In this document: one piece after another, positions 47,107 through 55,491 of the stretch
Layout: each line of letters opens with the position of its first letter
Numbering within the stretch: the first letter of the stretch is position 1
DNA from: Colicola sp016286205
Lineage (GTDB): Bacteria; Bacteroidota; Bacteroidia; Bacteroidales; Paludibacteraceae
Length of the DNA: 64,000 nt
Assembly (NCBI GenBank): GCA_016286205.1
Contig: JAEESF010000001.1
Coordinates: forward strand, 171,632-235,631
Direction of reading: 5' to 3'
Translations under genes and position numbers: made by a program
Notes under the pieces: model-generated
Seen by the model: the letters and a program-made list of their open reading frames with translations, nothing else
Database searches by the model: none
Told to the model about the DNA's origin: nothing

Positions 47107-48804
47107 TCAGCTCAATCGTTTTATAATGTCCGCCATTTCGTTGGCCACTTTCTCTTGCTCCTCCAACAGACGGAGTTGAGCGCGCGTACGAACCAAATTA
47201 TGCTCCGGATAGAGTATCTTGTAGTACGTATCGCCGTTCAGCCAGTCGGTAAAGAAACGTACTGTCTGCATATAACTCAGCAGCCGGCAACCGTATGGCA
47301 GCAGTTGCTTCTCGAGGTCTGTCAGGAACGTAGCCTCCTTGAGATAACCTCGTGTATAGGCTTCAAATATCTTCAGGTCAACATGGATGTTCTCCAAGTT
47401 CGGATCATCTTCCTGACCGGTATTGGCTGCAGTGCGCATGAAATCGCCAAAATCACTCAATACGAAACCCGGCATCACCGTATCCAAATCGACTATACAA
47501 ATCGGCCGGCCCGCTTCGTCAAAGAGAATATTGTTGACCTTGGTATCACAGTGGTTGATGTGTTTCGGCAATTTGCCTTCGCGGAACAAGCGTTCGGCCA
47601 AGCACATCTCTTCTCTCCGACGGTCGATGGCATCTATGATATCCGCACAAGCAGCTTTTCGGCCTGCCACGTCGGCCGCTAAAGCGTCATCCAGTTGATG
47701 CAAGCGGAATTCAATATTGTGGAAATTGGGTATCGATTCGCACAGTTCATCAAAAGGCAGGTCGGCCAGCTGCCGCTGGAATCGGCCAAAGGCCTCGCCG
47801 GTCAGTTCTGCAGATTCCGGAGTTACTTTTTCCTGCGATGTGGCATTCTCTATCAGCACATATACTCGCCAATAATCGCCTTCCGGAGTGCGGTAATAGA
47901 GTGTTCCGTCGATGGTTGGAACCAGTTGCAGCACTTTGCGTTCGATATCCTTCTCCCCTGCTTCCTGCAGCTTGCGGCGAATATGATCGGTCACTTTCTG
48001 TATGTTCTGCTGCAGTCCTTCCACATTCTGGAAAATATGGTGGTTGATGCGTTGCAGAAAATACGATTTCTCGCCCGGATTTTTAGCCCGGACGATGAAC
48101 GAATCGTTGATAAACCCAATCTTCAACGGTTGAGGATCTGCCACTGCGTTAGGAATGGCAAAATGGTTAAGAATCTCTTTCATTTTCAGTTCTTCTATGG
48201 TAGCACAAGTCTGCCAGCCGAGATATCTCTCTGCCGCAGCACGATTTTTATCCAGATCATCCACATAGATGGTGTGCGCCGAATCTATCTGCGCTTCACG
48301 CGCCACATATTCGAACATCTCCTGAGTCGGTTTGGCCATGTGTAGATGGTGTGAGGCAAAAATCCGATCAAAATATCGCTCTAGATGATATTGCTCGTAG
48401 ATCGGATCCCAATGCATCTGGTTGGAATTCGATAGCAGCACGGTTCTGTAACCCAACTGACGCAAACCGGCAATATAATCCAATCGCTCTTGCGGCAAAT
48501 CGCTGAGCATGCTCATCCATGCTTCGCGAACCTGCTGAAGCGTGGTTCCCGGATGGCAGTAAGAAAGTATAGCTTGTAGAAAATCGTCGGTCGAAATCCG
48601 GCCGTGCTCGTAGTCGTGCATCAACTGACGCGTAGCGGCACTCACGGCAGCAACTCCTTCGCCCTCATCGTCAATACCCAGCACATTGCGTACATTGTCT
48701 TCGCCCATCAGGCGCTTGAAATTACCTACACAACGCGGTACATTCAGATTGATAATCACGCCGCCCAGATCAAAGACGACTGTATTGATTTCGTGGTTTT
48801 TCAT
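47107..48804 (-). CDS. Fusion of HAD phosphatase and NahK-like hexosamine kinase
   Basis: 565 aa in two parts. Residues about 1-205 are a HAD-IA hydrolase of the YihX type (VVFDLGGVIINL, LLSNSNQMHW, AKPTQEMF, YVDDLDKN). Residues about 208-565 are an aminoglycoside-phosphotransferase-fold kinase like N-acetylhexosamine 1-kinase (INDSFIV, YFLQRINHHIF, catalytic HCDTKVNNILFD and metal-binding IVDLDTVMPG). One domain would make and the other remove hexose-1-phosphates. Both active sites look complete. The continuous frame and joined domains argue against a sequencing artefact. It is in the operon with the DUF4832 gene. Confidence 0.83.
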   Translation of the reverse strand: MKNHEINTVVFDLGGVIINLNVPRCVGNFKRLMGEDNVRNVLGIDDEGEGVAAVSAATRQLMHDYEHGRISTDDFLQAILSYCHPGTTLQQVREAWMSMLSDLPQERLDYIAGLRQLGYRTVLLSNSNQMHWDPIYEQYHLERYFDRIFASHHLHMAKPTQEMFEYVAREAQIDSAHTIYVDDLDKNRAAAERYLGWQTCATIEELKMKEILNHFAIPNAVADPQPLKIGFINDSFIVRAKNPGEKSYFLQRINHHIFQNVEGLQQNIQKVTDHIRRKLQEAGEKDIERKVLQLVPTIDGTLYYRTPEGDYWRVYVLIENATSQEKVTPESAELTGEAFGRFQRQLADLPFDELCESIPNFHNIEFRLHQLDDALAADVAGRKAACADIIDAIDRRREEMCLAERLFREGKLPKHINHCDTKVNNILFDEAGRPICIVDLDTVMPGFVLSDFGDFMRTAANTGQEDDPNLENIHVDLKIFEAYTRGYLKEATFLTDLEKQLLPYGCRLLSYMQTVRFFTDWLNGDTYYKILYPEHNLVRTRAQLRLLEEQEKVANEMADIIKRLS

Positions 48805-48826
48805 GTATTAGATAGTTGATTAGTGT

Positions 48827-50353
48827 TTATTGTCCCAGCATCGAATAGCGTCTGCCGTCCGGCATCTGGATATACAGCACGCCGTTCTCCAGAATCTTGT
48901 ATGGCGCAGCCATCGCTTGTTCTGCGCCGGTCTCTTCTATACTCTCCGGCATAGGTCCCGGATCGAGAGGCGCGGATTTGGAGATAGTAACAGAGGCTTG
49001 CAGATCGTTGTAACCGGTGGACGAATCCCATACATCCTTGTTAGCAAAGCGTACGGCGTAACGCGGATCGGAGGCGATAGACGGATATTTGTCCGGCATA
49101 TAGAGATACAGATGATAGCTACCCTCCGCCATGTCCGAAGGTATATTCACTTGCTCGATGATCTTGCTTATCTCGTTGTTCGGCAGCCAGCGGCGCGGAT
49201 CGGTTTGGAGCGGAAGCTGATATGTCTTGCTGCTGCTTTTCAGCACCAGATAGACTGTTCGGTCGTTGTAGAGCGGTGCATAACCCACGTTGCGCAAGCG
49301 GATCTGCACATTCATTCGGCCGCCTGGCGCAGCCTGATCGCTAAACTCTGCATTCAACAGATTGTAGCGGTAGCCCATGTGAATATTGAGTGTATCGAAT
49401 ATGCCGCTGCTGCGCCAGCGTCTGATGACCGGCATGGCGTATGTGGAGCCGCAGAAGGACCAGTGGTACTTGCTCATCTCCGACGGAGCATCCTTGTACC
49501 GTTTCTCGGCTAGGGCATCATCATCATCGATGTTTGTCTCTCCGCCGTTGGGCACATAGAGTGTCTGGGTCGCTACATACTGGCGCATCTTGGGGTCGTC
49601 GTCATTCTCATCACTACCATAGGTACCCATATTGCCGTAGTTGTGCAGGAATGCGTCGTTGTGACAGCCCATTCGGGCTTTCTGCGTACCACTGAAACCT
49701 TCCGAGGCACTCAGCGGAGTCTTGTCATTCAGATATTCTTGCTGAATCATGGGATAACGGAAGAGAATGAAGCGGTCTTCCGGCGCGTTCTCAAAGAGAT
49801 ATTGTATCACTTTCCGGCGGTTGGCCGTCACATGCTGGGTCTCATTGCCGTAGTTCTCGGAATAATACCACTCGCCCCAGACGCCTACAAAGCCCGCCTC
49901 CAGTACGTAGATCACATCCGCATTGTCTACCAGGTGTTGGTGCAGTTGCTCCAGGTGACGTTTCACCCACGTCGGCGTAGCGTCTTTCTTGTCACTCTCG
50001 CGCTCGGTATAGGCAAAGCGCAACACGCATTTGAGACCTAACTTGCGCAACTCCGCCATATCCTCGTCAAACCCGCTAAGAACCTTGGCCGGCAGGTCCT
50101 GACTCTTGTAATTGTAGAAATTATAGAGCACCACGGGCATAGTCATCTTGTCGTTCTTGCCCCAGTTGGCGTCTATGTGATTCTTCACACGGTAAGGACT
50201 GCTTTCTGACACCTGGCCGTTGAGTTCCTCCGTAAAACCACGTTCGGGATTGCGGAAGATGGTCTTATTGTCCGAGACATACGTTACCGTTGTGGCATTA
50301 AGCGTCAGCATGCTGCTAACCAGCAGAACAGCCAAAGAGAGTACTTTTTTCAT
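48827..50353 (-). CDS. DUF4874/DUF4832-type secreted protein, copy 2
   Basis: 508 aa from the ATG at 50353, which begins a signal peptide (MKKVLSLAVLLVSSMLTLNA). It is a paralogue of 15994-17415: FRNPERGFTEEL, VLRFAYTERES, GFVGVWGEWYY, RMGCHNDAFL, YHWSFCG and DPRYAVRFAN line up. Unlike copy 1, it is not a lipoprotein but carries the C-terminal tail (GVLYIQMPDGRRYSMLGQ). This suggests one fold is used in two surface locations. Promoter at 50379-50410 contains an internal operator. Confidence 0.82.
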   Translation of the reverse strand: MKKVLSLAVLLVSSMLTLNATTVTYVSDNKTIFRNPERGFTEELNGQVSESSPYRVKNHIDANWGKNDKMTMPVVLYNFYNYKSQDLPAKVLSGFDEDMAELRKLGLKCVLRFAYTERESDKKDATPTWVKRHLEQLHQHLVDNADVIYVLEAGFVGVWGEWYYSENYGNETQHVTANRRKVIQYLFENAPEDRFILFRYPMIQQEYLNDKTPLSASEGFSGTQKARMGCHNDAFLHNYGNMGTYGSDENDDDPKMRQYVATQTLYVPNGGETNIDDDDALAEKRYKDAPSEMSKYHWSFCGSTYAMPVIRRWRSSGIFDTLNIHMGYRYNLLNAEFSDQAAPGGRMNVQIRLRNVGYAPLYNDRTVYLVLKSSSKTYQLPLQTDPRRWLPNNEISKIIEQVNIPSDMAEGSYHLYLYMPDKYPSIASDPRYAVRFANKDVWDSSTGYNDLQASVTISKSAPLDPGPMPESIEETGAEQAMAAPYKILENGVLYIQMPDGRRYSMLGQ

Positions 50354-50378
50354 AAGAGCGATATTTTGCAATTCGTTG

Positions 50379-50410
50379 CAAAAGTACAAAAAAATTTTCG
50401 AAATGGCAAA
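50379..50410 (-). promoter_or_regulatory. Promoter of the DUF4832-kinase operon with internal TTTCGAAA
   Basis: Minus strand: TTTG (407-410), 20 nt, TACTTTTG (379-386). TTTCGAAA at 50396-50403 lies between the boxes, the same place as at the deoR promoter (26358-26365). A further TTTCGAAG lies at 50441. Confidence 0.7.
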
Positions 50411-50577
50411 AATTCGGCCAACGAAATATTATTTTTTGTATTTCGAAGAAATAGCCGTTTCTGCCTTGCTCTATGTATCGTGCTGATTTTCAGTCGAAAG
50501 ATGCGCCTACTGGCACAACAGAAACGAAACTTTCGGAATGTTACGAAAAAAGAAGGTGCTAAAAAATGTACATTTAT

Positions 50578-50608
50578 TTTGATATTTCAAAAAAAAGTAG
50601 TATCTTTG
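50578..50608 (+). promoter_or_regulatory. Promoter of the AraC-family regulator
   Basis: TTTG at 50578-50581, 19 nt, TATCTTTG at 50601-50608, 26 nt before the ATG. Confidence 0.7.
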
Positions 50609-50634
50609 CACCGAATTTTGATACATTTGTTAAG

Positions 50635-51480
50635 ATGAAAGAGAATAATATTCCTATTGTTGATTGTCCGTACGGCGATTATATGATTGGCGATGCCAGC
50701 GGTAAACTGATGAACGAATACGGCCGCTATCCGTGTAAGATCATCTGTGGTGTGTATGCCCTTCTGGTTCGCGGAACAGCACGCGCCACAATCAACGTGA
50801 CCGATTATGAGTTCAAAGCCAACGATGTGCTGTTGCTCGAACCGGGAAGTTTCCTACTGATACGTGAATTTTCTGAAGATGCGTTGGTCTATTGGATCGT
50901 ATTTGGCAGCAAATTTCTGGAGAAACATACGTTCAACAATCGCATGTCTCTCACAGCGCTGCAACTCCATTCGCCCATCATCAGCTTGCCGGAAAATCAT
51001 GCACAAGTGCTTTGTTCCGGTTACGACACGTTGATCAAGGCGCTCAATGCGAAACCATCGATGTTGGATAGCGAGAAAATGGTGCATATATTCAATCTGA
51101 TGCAGACCAGTTACGCCAAGTATGCACGTGAACAAGACGAGTATTTGGTTCGTCCGCTAGATCGAAAAACAGAGATTTATCAGGATTATTGCCAACTGGT
51201 TTTGAAGCATTACCAGGAATGGCATCATGTTAGCCAATACGCTGAGGCTATGCGTATTACGTTGCCACATCTTTGCTCCACTATCAAAGCTGTCGGCGAA
51301 CGTACGGCCGGCGACATCATCATAGAAGCTATCCTGACGGATGCTAAATCGCAGCTGAAAATCACCTCGCTGCAGATCAAAGAAATTGCGCTAAGTCTAG
51401 GCTTTGAGAATGTAGCGTTCTTCAACCGATTCTTCAAACTCCACGTGGGCGTTACACCAAAGGTGTACCGCAACAGCTAA
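50635..51480 (+). CDS. AraC-family transcriptional regulator
   Basis: 281 aa from the ATG at 50635, placed after the promoter. An N-terminal cupin-like sensing domain (KIICGVYALLVRG, FKANDVLLLEPGSFLLI, about 35-95) is followed by two helix-turn-helix motifs at the end: HVSQYAEAMRITLPHLCSTIK and IKEIALSLGFENVAFFNRFFK with P-x-Y-R at the close. It is divergent from the DUF4832-kinase operon and probably activates it in response to a sugar. The frame's longer upstream start at 50566 overlaps the promoter. Confidence 0.88.
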   Translation: MKENNIPIVDCPYGDYMIGDASGKLMNEYGRYPCKIICGVYALLVRGTARATINVTDYEFKANDVLLLEPGSFLLIREFSEDALVYWIVFGSKFLEKHTFNNRMSLTALQLHSPIISLPENHAQVLCSGYDTLIKALNAKPSMLDSEKMVHIFNLMQTSYAKYAREQDEYLVRPLDRKTEIYQDYCQLVLKHYQEWHHVSQYAEAMRITLPHLCSTIKAVGERTAGDIIIEAILTDAKSQLKITSLQIKEIALSLGFENVAFFNRFFKLHVGVTPKVYRNS

Positions 51481-51497
51481 GCGCCCTTTGGAGCCGA

Positions 51498-52631
51498 TCA
51501 ACGGTTTTTGTACATATCCTCGTAGTACTTCTCGTACTCGCCGGATGTGATATTGTCCATCCATTCCTGGTTATCCAGATACCAGCGAACGGTTTTCTCG
51601 ATACCTTCCTCAAACTGTAGGCTGGGTTCCCAATCTAGTTCGCGTTGCAGTTTGGTCGAATCGATGGCATAACGCATATCGTGTCCGGCACGATCGGTGA
51701 CAAACGTGATCAGGTCCAAATCAGCACCCTCCGGACGGCCGAGAATACGATCGACTGTCTTAATCACAGTACGGATAATATCGATATTTTTCCACTCGTT
51801 GAAACCACCGATATTGTACGTTTCAGCCACTTTGCCTTTATGGAAAATCAGGTCTATCGCACGCGCATGGTCTTCTACGAAAAGCCAGTCGCGCACATTC
51901 TCGCCTTTGCCATAAACAGGTAGCGGTTTGCGATGACGTATATTATTGATAAACAGCGGAATCAGTTTTTCCGGGAATTGATAAGGGCCGTAGTTGTTCG
52001 AGCAGTTGGTCACGATGGTCGGCATGCCGTACGTGTCGTGGAAAGCGCGAACAAAATGGTCGGACGAAGCCTTGCTGGCCGAGTAGGGCGAATGAGGATT
52101 GTATTTCGTTGTCTCATAGAAGAAATCTTCGCCGTAAGCCAGATGGTGCTCACCGCTCGACGCTTTGGTAGTGAAGGGCGGTTCTACGCCTTCCGGTTTG
52201 GTCATTTCCAGCGCACCGTATACTTCGTCAGTCGAAATATGATAGAATCGCTTGCCCTCAAATTTCTCGGGTAGACTTTCCCAGTAGAGTTTAGCGGCTT
52301 GCAGCATTGAGAGTGTGCCCATCACATTGGTGCGGGCAAAAGTGAACGGATCTTTGATACTGCGATCTACGTGACTCTCTGCTGCCAAGTGGATGACGCC
52401 CGTCACCTTCTCTTCTTGCATCAAGGCAAATATGGTATCAAAATCGCAGATGTCTGCACGAACAAAGCGATAATTGGGTTTGTTCTCAATGTCTTTCAGG
52501 TTAGCCAGATTGCCGGCATACGTCAGTTTGTCCACATTGATGATCCGATAGTCCGGATACTTGTTGACAAACAAGCGCACGACATGACTTCCAATAAATC
52601 CGGCTCCGCCGGTAATGATGATAGATTTCAT
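51498..52631 (-). CDS. rfbB: dTDP-glucose 4,6-dehydratase
   Basis: 377 aa. Extended SDR enzyme converting dTDP-glucose to dTDP-4-keto-6-deoxyglucose for surface polysaccharides. Seen: Rossmann GGAGFIGSH (about 8-16), AAESHVDRSI, STDEVYGAL, the catalytic YSASKASSDH (Tyr/Lys), NNYGPYQFPEKLIPL and VRDWLFVEDHARAI. A short insert (about 160-185) carries SSGEHHLAYGEDFFYETTKY, seen in Bacteroides RfbB. It lies 24 bp after birA, with no other rfb genes here. Confidence 0.95.
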   Translation of the reverse strand: MKSIIITGGAGFIGSHVVRLFVNKYPDYRIINVDKLTYAGNLANLKDIENKPNYRFVRADICDFDTIFALMQEEKVTGVIHLAAESHVDRSIKDPFTFARTNVMGTLSMLQAAKLYWESLPEKFEGKRFYHISTDEVYGALEMTKPEGVEPPFTTKASSGEHHLAYGEDFFYETTKYNPHSPYSASKASSDHFVRAFHDTYGMPTIVTNCSNNYGPYQFPEKLIPLFINNIRHRKPLPVYGKGENVRDWLFVEDHARAIDLIFHKGKVAETYNIGGFNEWKNIDIIRTVIKTVDRILGRPEGADLDLITFVTDRAGHDMRYAIDSTKLQRELDWEPSLQFEEGIEKTVRWYLDNQEWMDNITSGEYEKYYEDMYKNR

Positions 52632-52655
52632 ATATATGATTTGTTAGTATTCTGT

Positions 52656-53426
52656 TTATAGTACGTACCTCACTTGTTTGAAGTGATAGGTTCGTTGACG
52701 GTTAGCTTCGTCGGCCAGCACTATTTCTCCTTGCGGCGTTATATCGGCTATGCGTGCCATAAACTGACCTTCCGCATCTTGCCCGGCATTCATAGTGGGC
52801 GTTGTGCTGACTGCGCGTTCTACAAACGGCCAAAATCCCGTACGACGATACAGATGCTGCTTGTATTCCGCCCAGATTTGTTCGTGTGGCTCGCGCAATA
52901 CATTATTTATTAGCGCGCGCGCATAAGCGTCAGCCAACTCGTCCAGGTCATATTCGGCACCCGTTATCTGCTTCAGCGAAATCGGATTCGGAGCATCGCT
53001 TTGCCACTCCGTTTGATTCACATTCAGTCCTATTCCTCCGATAGACCATGCCAGCCGATTCCCCTCTATCGCGTTTTCCACCAGAATACCTGCCAGTTTC
53101 CGGTCGCCGTAGTACAAATCGTTCGGCCATTTGATGGTGAGATGTTCTCGATATTGTCTCGGTAGTATCTCGTATACAACTCGATAAAGTGCCACACTTA
53201 TCGCAACAGAAATATCGAATTGGTTTTCCGGTTTTACTCCCGTCTCGCGCAGCAGTACGGAGAACAGCAGATTCTTGTCCGGTTCGCTTTCCCATCCGTT
53301 TCCGGCTTGTCCTCTTCCGGCCGTTTGATAACCTGCGCGAAGCATAAATTCATCCTGCGGCCATTCGCCTCGCGTCAACATCTCGCGGAGCAAAGTATTC
53401 GTACTATGGGTTTGCCGGATATACAT
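52656..53426 (-). CDS. birA: Biotin-[acetyl-CoA-carboxylase] ligase
   Basis: 256 aa, lacking the DNA-binding domain of E. coli BirA, as is usual for Bacteroidetes. Motifs: HSTNTLLREM, TAGRGQAGNGWES (biotinoyl-AMP loop, about 36-48), IKWPNDLYYGDRKLAGIL (catalytic, about 107-124) and GIGLNVNQ. The C-terminal small domain is present. Its first 23 bp overlap the end of dacB. Confidence 0.93.
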   Translation of the reverse strand: MYIRQTHSTNTLLREMLTRGEWPQDEFMLRAGYQTAGRGQAGNGWESEPDKNLLFSVLLRETGVKPENQFDISVAISVALYRVVYEILPRQYREHLTIKWPNDLYYGDRKLAGILVENAIEGNRLAWSIGGIGLNVNQTEWQSDAPNPISLKQITGAEYDLDELADAYARALINNVLREPHEQIWAEYKQHLYRRTGFWPFVERAVSTTPTMNAGQDAEGQFMARIADITPQGEIVLADEANRQRTYHFKQVRYVL

Positions 53427-54786
53427 CGAGCAGATATTCTTGTATCACGTTCTGTATACTCTTTGCTTTGCCCGGCGCACTATTGACCAAGATGGCAAAT
53501 ATCCACTGATTGCCGTTGGGTAGATCGATATAACCGGCAAAATTCTTGGTTCCGGATATCGTGCCGCTCTTTGCATGTATCTTACCTTCCAGTACCGTTC
53601 CCGGCCCGAGATTCTTGAGCGTACCGTTCACGCCGCTAATCGGCAACGAGGCTACAAACGCATCCGCATTTTTGCTGCGCGACATATAGGTCAACAACTG
53701 GACAAAAGTCTTCGCGCTAACCGCATCCTGCGGCGCCAATCCGCAGCCGTCTTTGATAATGGCCGCACCTATATCGATGCCTCTGCGACGCCAGAAATCA
53801 CGCAGGAAATCCTGACTCGCGCGAATCGTGCCGGGCAAACCGTAGCGAGTTCCCATATAGCGAAAAATAGCCTCCGCATACAGGTTGTTGCTGTTGATAT
53901 TGGTTTCTTTGACCAGTTCGCGCAGAGGTTCCGACCGATGCGTATAGATCACGGTGCGCGGCGGAGTCAGCGGATTATAATCCGCTTCGTATGTAGCGTC
54001 ACGAGCAACCGCCACGCCGGCGTCACGCAGACGTTGCGTCAGGTGCTGCGCCAGTAGCAGACCGGGATTAGGCAGGTCGCCCTTCACGCCAAATGTACCC
54101 AGATTGCTGGGAACCGAACCACTCAAATAACGCTCGCGGCTATAGGGCATTCCGCTGACAAAGGCACCATCGTGCGTGATCTTGGTGCAACGTATGCGGT
54201 TGATGAAGTATAGTCCTTCTACTTTCGGCTCCGTACTGATGACCGTTGCCGCCGATCCCACTTCGCCACTCTTCAGCACAATATTCATCGTGTTGCCGTA
54301 ATAGTTGATGCCGAAGATGCCCGGCGCATAGTAATTGCCGGCATCCTCGCAGAGCCAACCCGGATTCTGCGCATCGCCATCCAAGGTCGTCATATCGGCC
54401 ACTACGGCACCTTCGATACGTTTGATGCCGGCGGCACGAATAGCACGCACCCAGGCATCCAGAAAACCCGTCTTGCCTTTCCATCCCAGCGATGGATCAC
54501 AATTGCCGTGTATATACAAATCGCCTTGCAGCACGCCGTTCTCCAGCGGACAACTGTATTCCAGCGTGGTCGGGAAACGAAAATCCGCCCCCAGTATCTC
54601 CAGCGCCGCAGCCGTCGTCAGCAGTTTCATCACGCTGGCGGGCGGCACCACATGATCCGGGCGGTAGCTGTCTATCGTTTTTCCGGTTTTGGCATCCACT
54701 ATCAGTACCGACATATTCGACTGGCCCGTAATAGGATGACTCGTCAGAAACGATGCAGCCAGTAGTATGCACGCAATTATACTCAT
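53404..54786 (-). CDS. dacB: D-alanyl-D-alanine carboxypeptidase/endopeptidase (PBP4 type)
   Basis: 460 aa from the ATG at 54786 (MSIIACILLAASFLTSHP signal). Class-C penicillin-binding protein trimming cell-wall peptides in the periplasm. Active-site motifs: PPASVMK (Ser about 51, Lys about 54), NSNNLYAEAI (SxN) and HAKSGTISGTKNF (KSG triad), with the large insertion typical of PBP4 between the first two. The in-frame start at 54873 lies in the promoter and is rejected. It heads a dacB-birA-rfbB unit. Confidence 0.93.
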   Translation of the reverse strand: MSIIACILLAASFLTSHPITGQSNMSVLIVDAKTGKTIDSYRPDHVVPPASVMKLLTTAAALEILGADFRFPTTLEYSCPLENGVLQGDLYIHGNCDPSLGWKGKTGFLDAWVRAIRAAGIKRIEGAVVADMTTLDGDAQNPGWLCEDAGNYYAPGIFGINYYGNTMNIVLKSGEVGSAATVISTEPKVEGLYFINRIRCTKITHDGAFVSGMPYSRERYLSGSVPSNLGTFGVKGDLPNPGLLLAQHLTQRLRDAGVAVARDATYEADYNPLTPPRTVIYTHRSEPLRELVKETNINSNNLYAEAIFRYMGTRYGLPGTIRASQDFLRDFWRRRGIDIGAAIIKDGCGLAPQDAVSAKTFVQLLTYMSRSKNADAFVASLPISGVNGTLKNLGPGTVLEGKIHAKSGTISGTKNFAGYIDLPNGNQWIFAILVNSAPGKAKSIQNVIQEYLLDVYPANP

Positions 54787-54795
54787 AATCGGGTG

Positions 54796-54827
54796 CAAAA
54801 TTACTATAAAAAATTGACATACGCAAG
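54796..54827 (-). promoter_or_regulatory. dacB promoter
   Basis: Minus strand: CTTG (824-827), 20 nt, TAATTTTG (796-803). Confidence 0.6.
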
Positions 54828-54864
54828 GAAAATAACGGTCTTTTGCAAAAAAAACGCACAAATA

Positions 54865-54896
54865 TTTGGTCAATTCAAAAAAAAGCAGTACCTTTG
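54865..54896 (+). promoter_or_regulatory. Promoter of the tRNA-Glu/rpsT transcript
   Basis: TTTG at 54865-54868, 20 nt, TACCTTTG at 54889-54896. The transcript would start near 54904 and carry tRNA-Glu and rpsT. Confidence 0.75.
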
Positions 54897-54958
54897 CACG
54901 CTTTTTCCAGAATTAGAGTGAGTAGGGCTCCCGAAAATTTTAATTTTTGGGAAGACGA

Positions 54959-55033
54959 GGTGCCATCGTATAACGGTTAGTACTCAAGATTTTCATTCTT
55001 GCAATAGGGGTTCGATTCCCCTTGGCACTACCA
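54959..55033 (+). tRNA. tRNA-Glu (anticodon TTC)
   Basis: Cloverleaf visible: acceptor GGTGCCA/TGGCACT (first pair G-U), anticodon arm CAAGA-TTTTCAT-TCTTG giving TTC, T arm GGGG-TTCGATT-CCCC. CCA appears to be encoded (55031-55033). Confidence 0.95.
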
Positions 55034-55105
55034 AGACCTTCCCTAAAATAACGTCTCCGGACGGCCAATCCTCTCAAGGCCACGACGGGACTAACTAACC
55101 AACAC

Positions 55106-55132
55106 GTCCGCGTTTTATGAACCATGGCGGAC
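55106..55132 (+). promoter_or_regulatory. Leader hairpin before rpsT
   Basis: GTCCGC (106-111) pairs with GCGGAC (127-132), ending 16 nt before the rpsT start. It might be an autoregulatory or processing site; no known S20 leader is recognised. Confidence 0.4.
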
Positions 55133-55148
55133 AAAAAACAACAACAAG

Positions 55149-55403
55149 ATGGCAAATCATAAATCATCTTTGAAGCGTATTCGCCAAACGGCTGCGCGCA
55201 AAGCACACAACCATTATTACGCTAAAACAGCACGCAATGCCGTACGTGACCTGCGTAAGACTACCGACAAAGCAGAAGCTGCTAAGGCTCTGCCTAAGGT
55301 TAGCTCTATGCTCGACAAACTGGCTAAGCGTAACATTATTCACGCTAACAAAGCAGCCAACCTCAAATCGAAATTGGCTCTCTACGTGAACAAGTTGGCG
55401 TAA
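55149..55403 (+). CDS. rpsT: 30S ribosomal protein S20
   Basis: 84 aa, the usual length and composition: MANHKSSLKRIRQTAARKAHN at the start, then RNAVRDLRK, and Ala/Lys-rich helices (ANKAANLKSKLALYVNKLA). It binds 16S rRNA in the small subunit. It follows tRNA-Glu on the same transcript and is closed by a terminator. Confidence 0.97.
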   Translation: MANHKSSLKRIRQTAARKAHNHYYAKTARNAVRDLRKTTDKAEAAKALPKVSSMLDKLAKRNIIHANKAANLKSKLALYVNKLA

Positions 55404-55438
55404 GCGAATATACTTACTCTAAAAAAGTAGTTGTGTAG

Positions 55439-55470
55439 AAAAAGGGGATGTCCGTTGGGCATCCCTTTTT
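55439..55470 (+). terminator. rpsT terminator
   Basis: AAAAAGGGGATG-TCC with GG-CATCCCTTTTT, loop GTTG, followed by T-run; ends 22 nt before psuK. Confidence 0.9.
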
Positions 55471-55491
55471 GAAAAAAAATCGGATAATACT

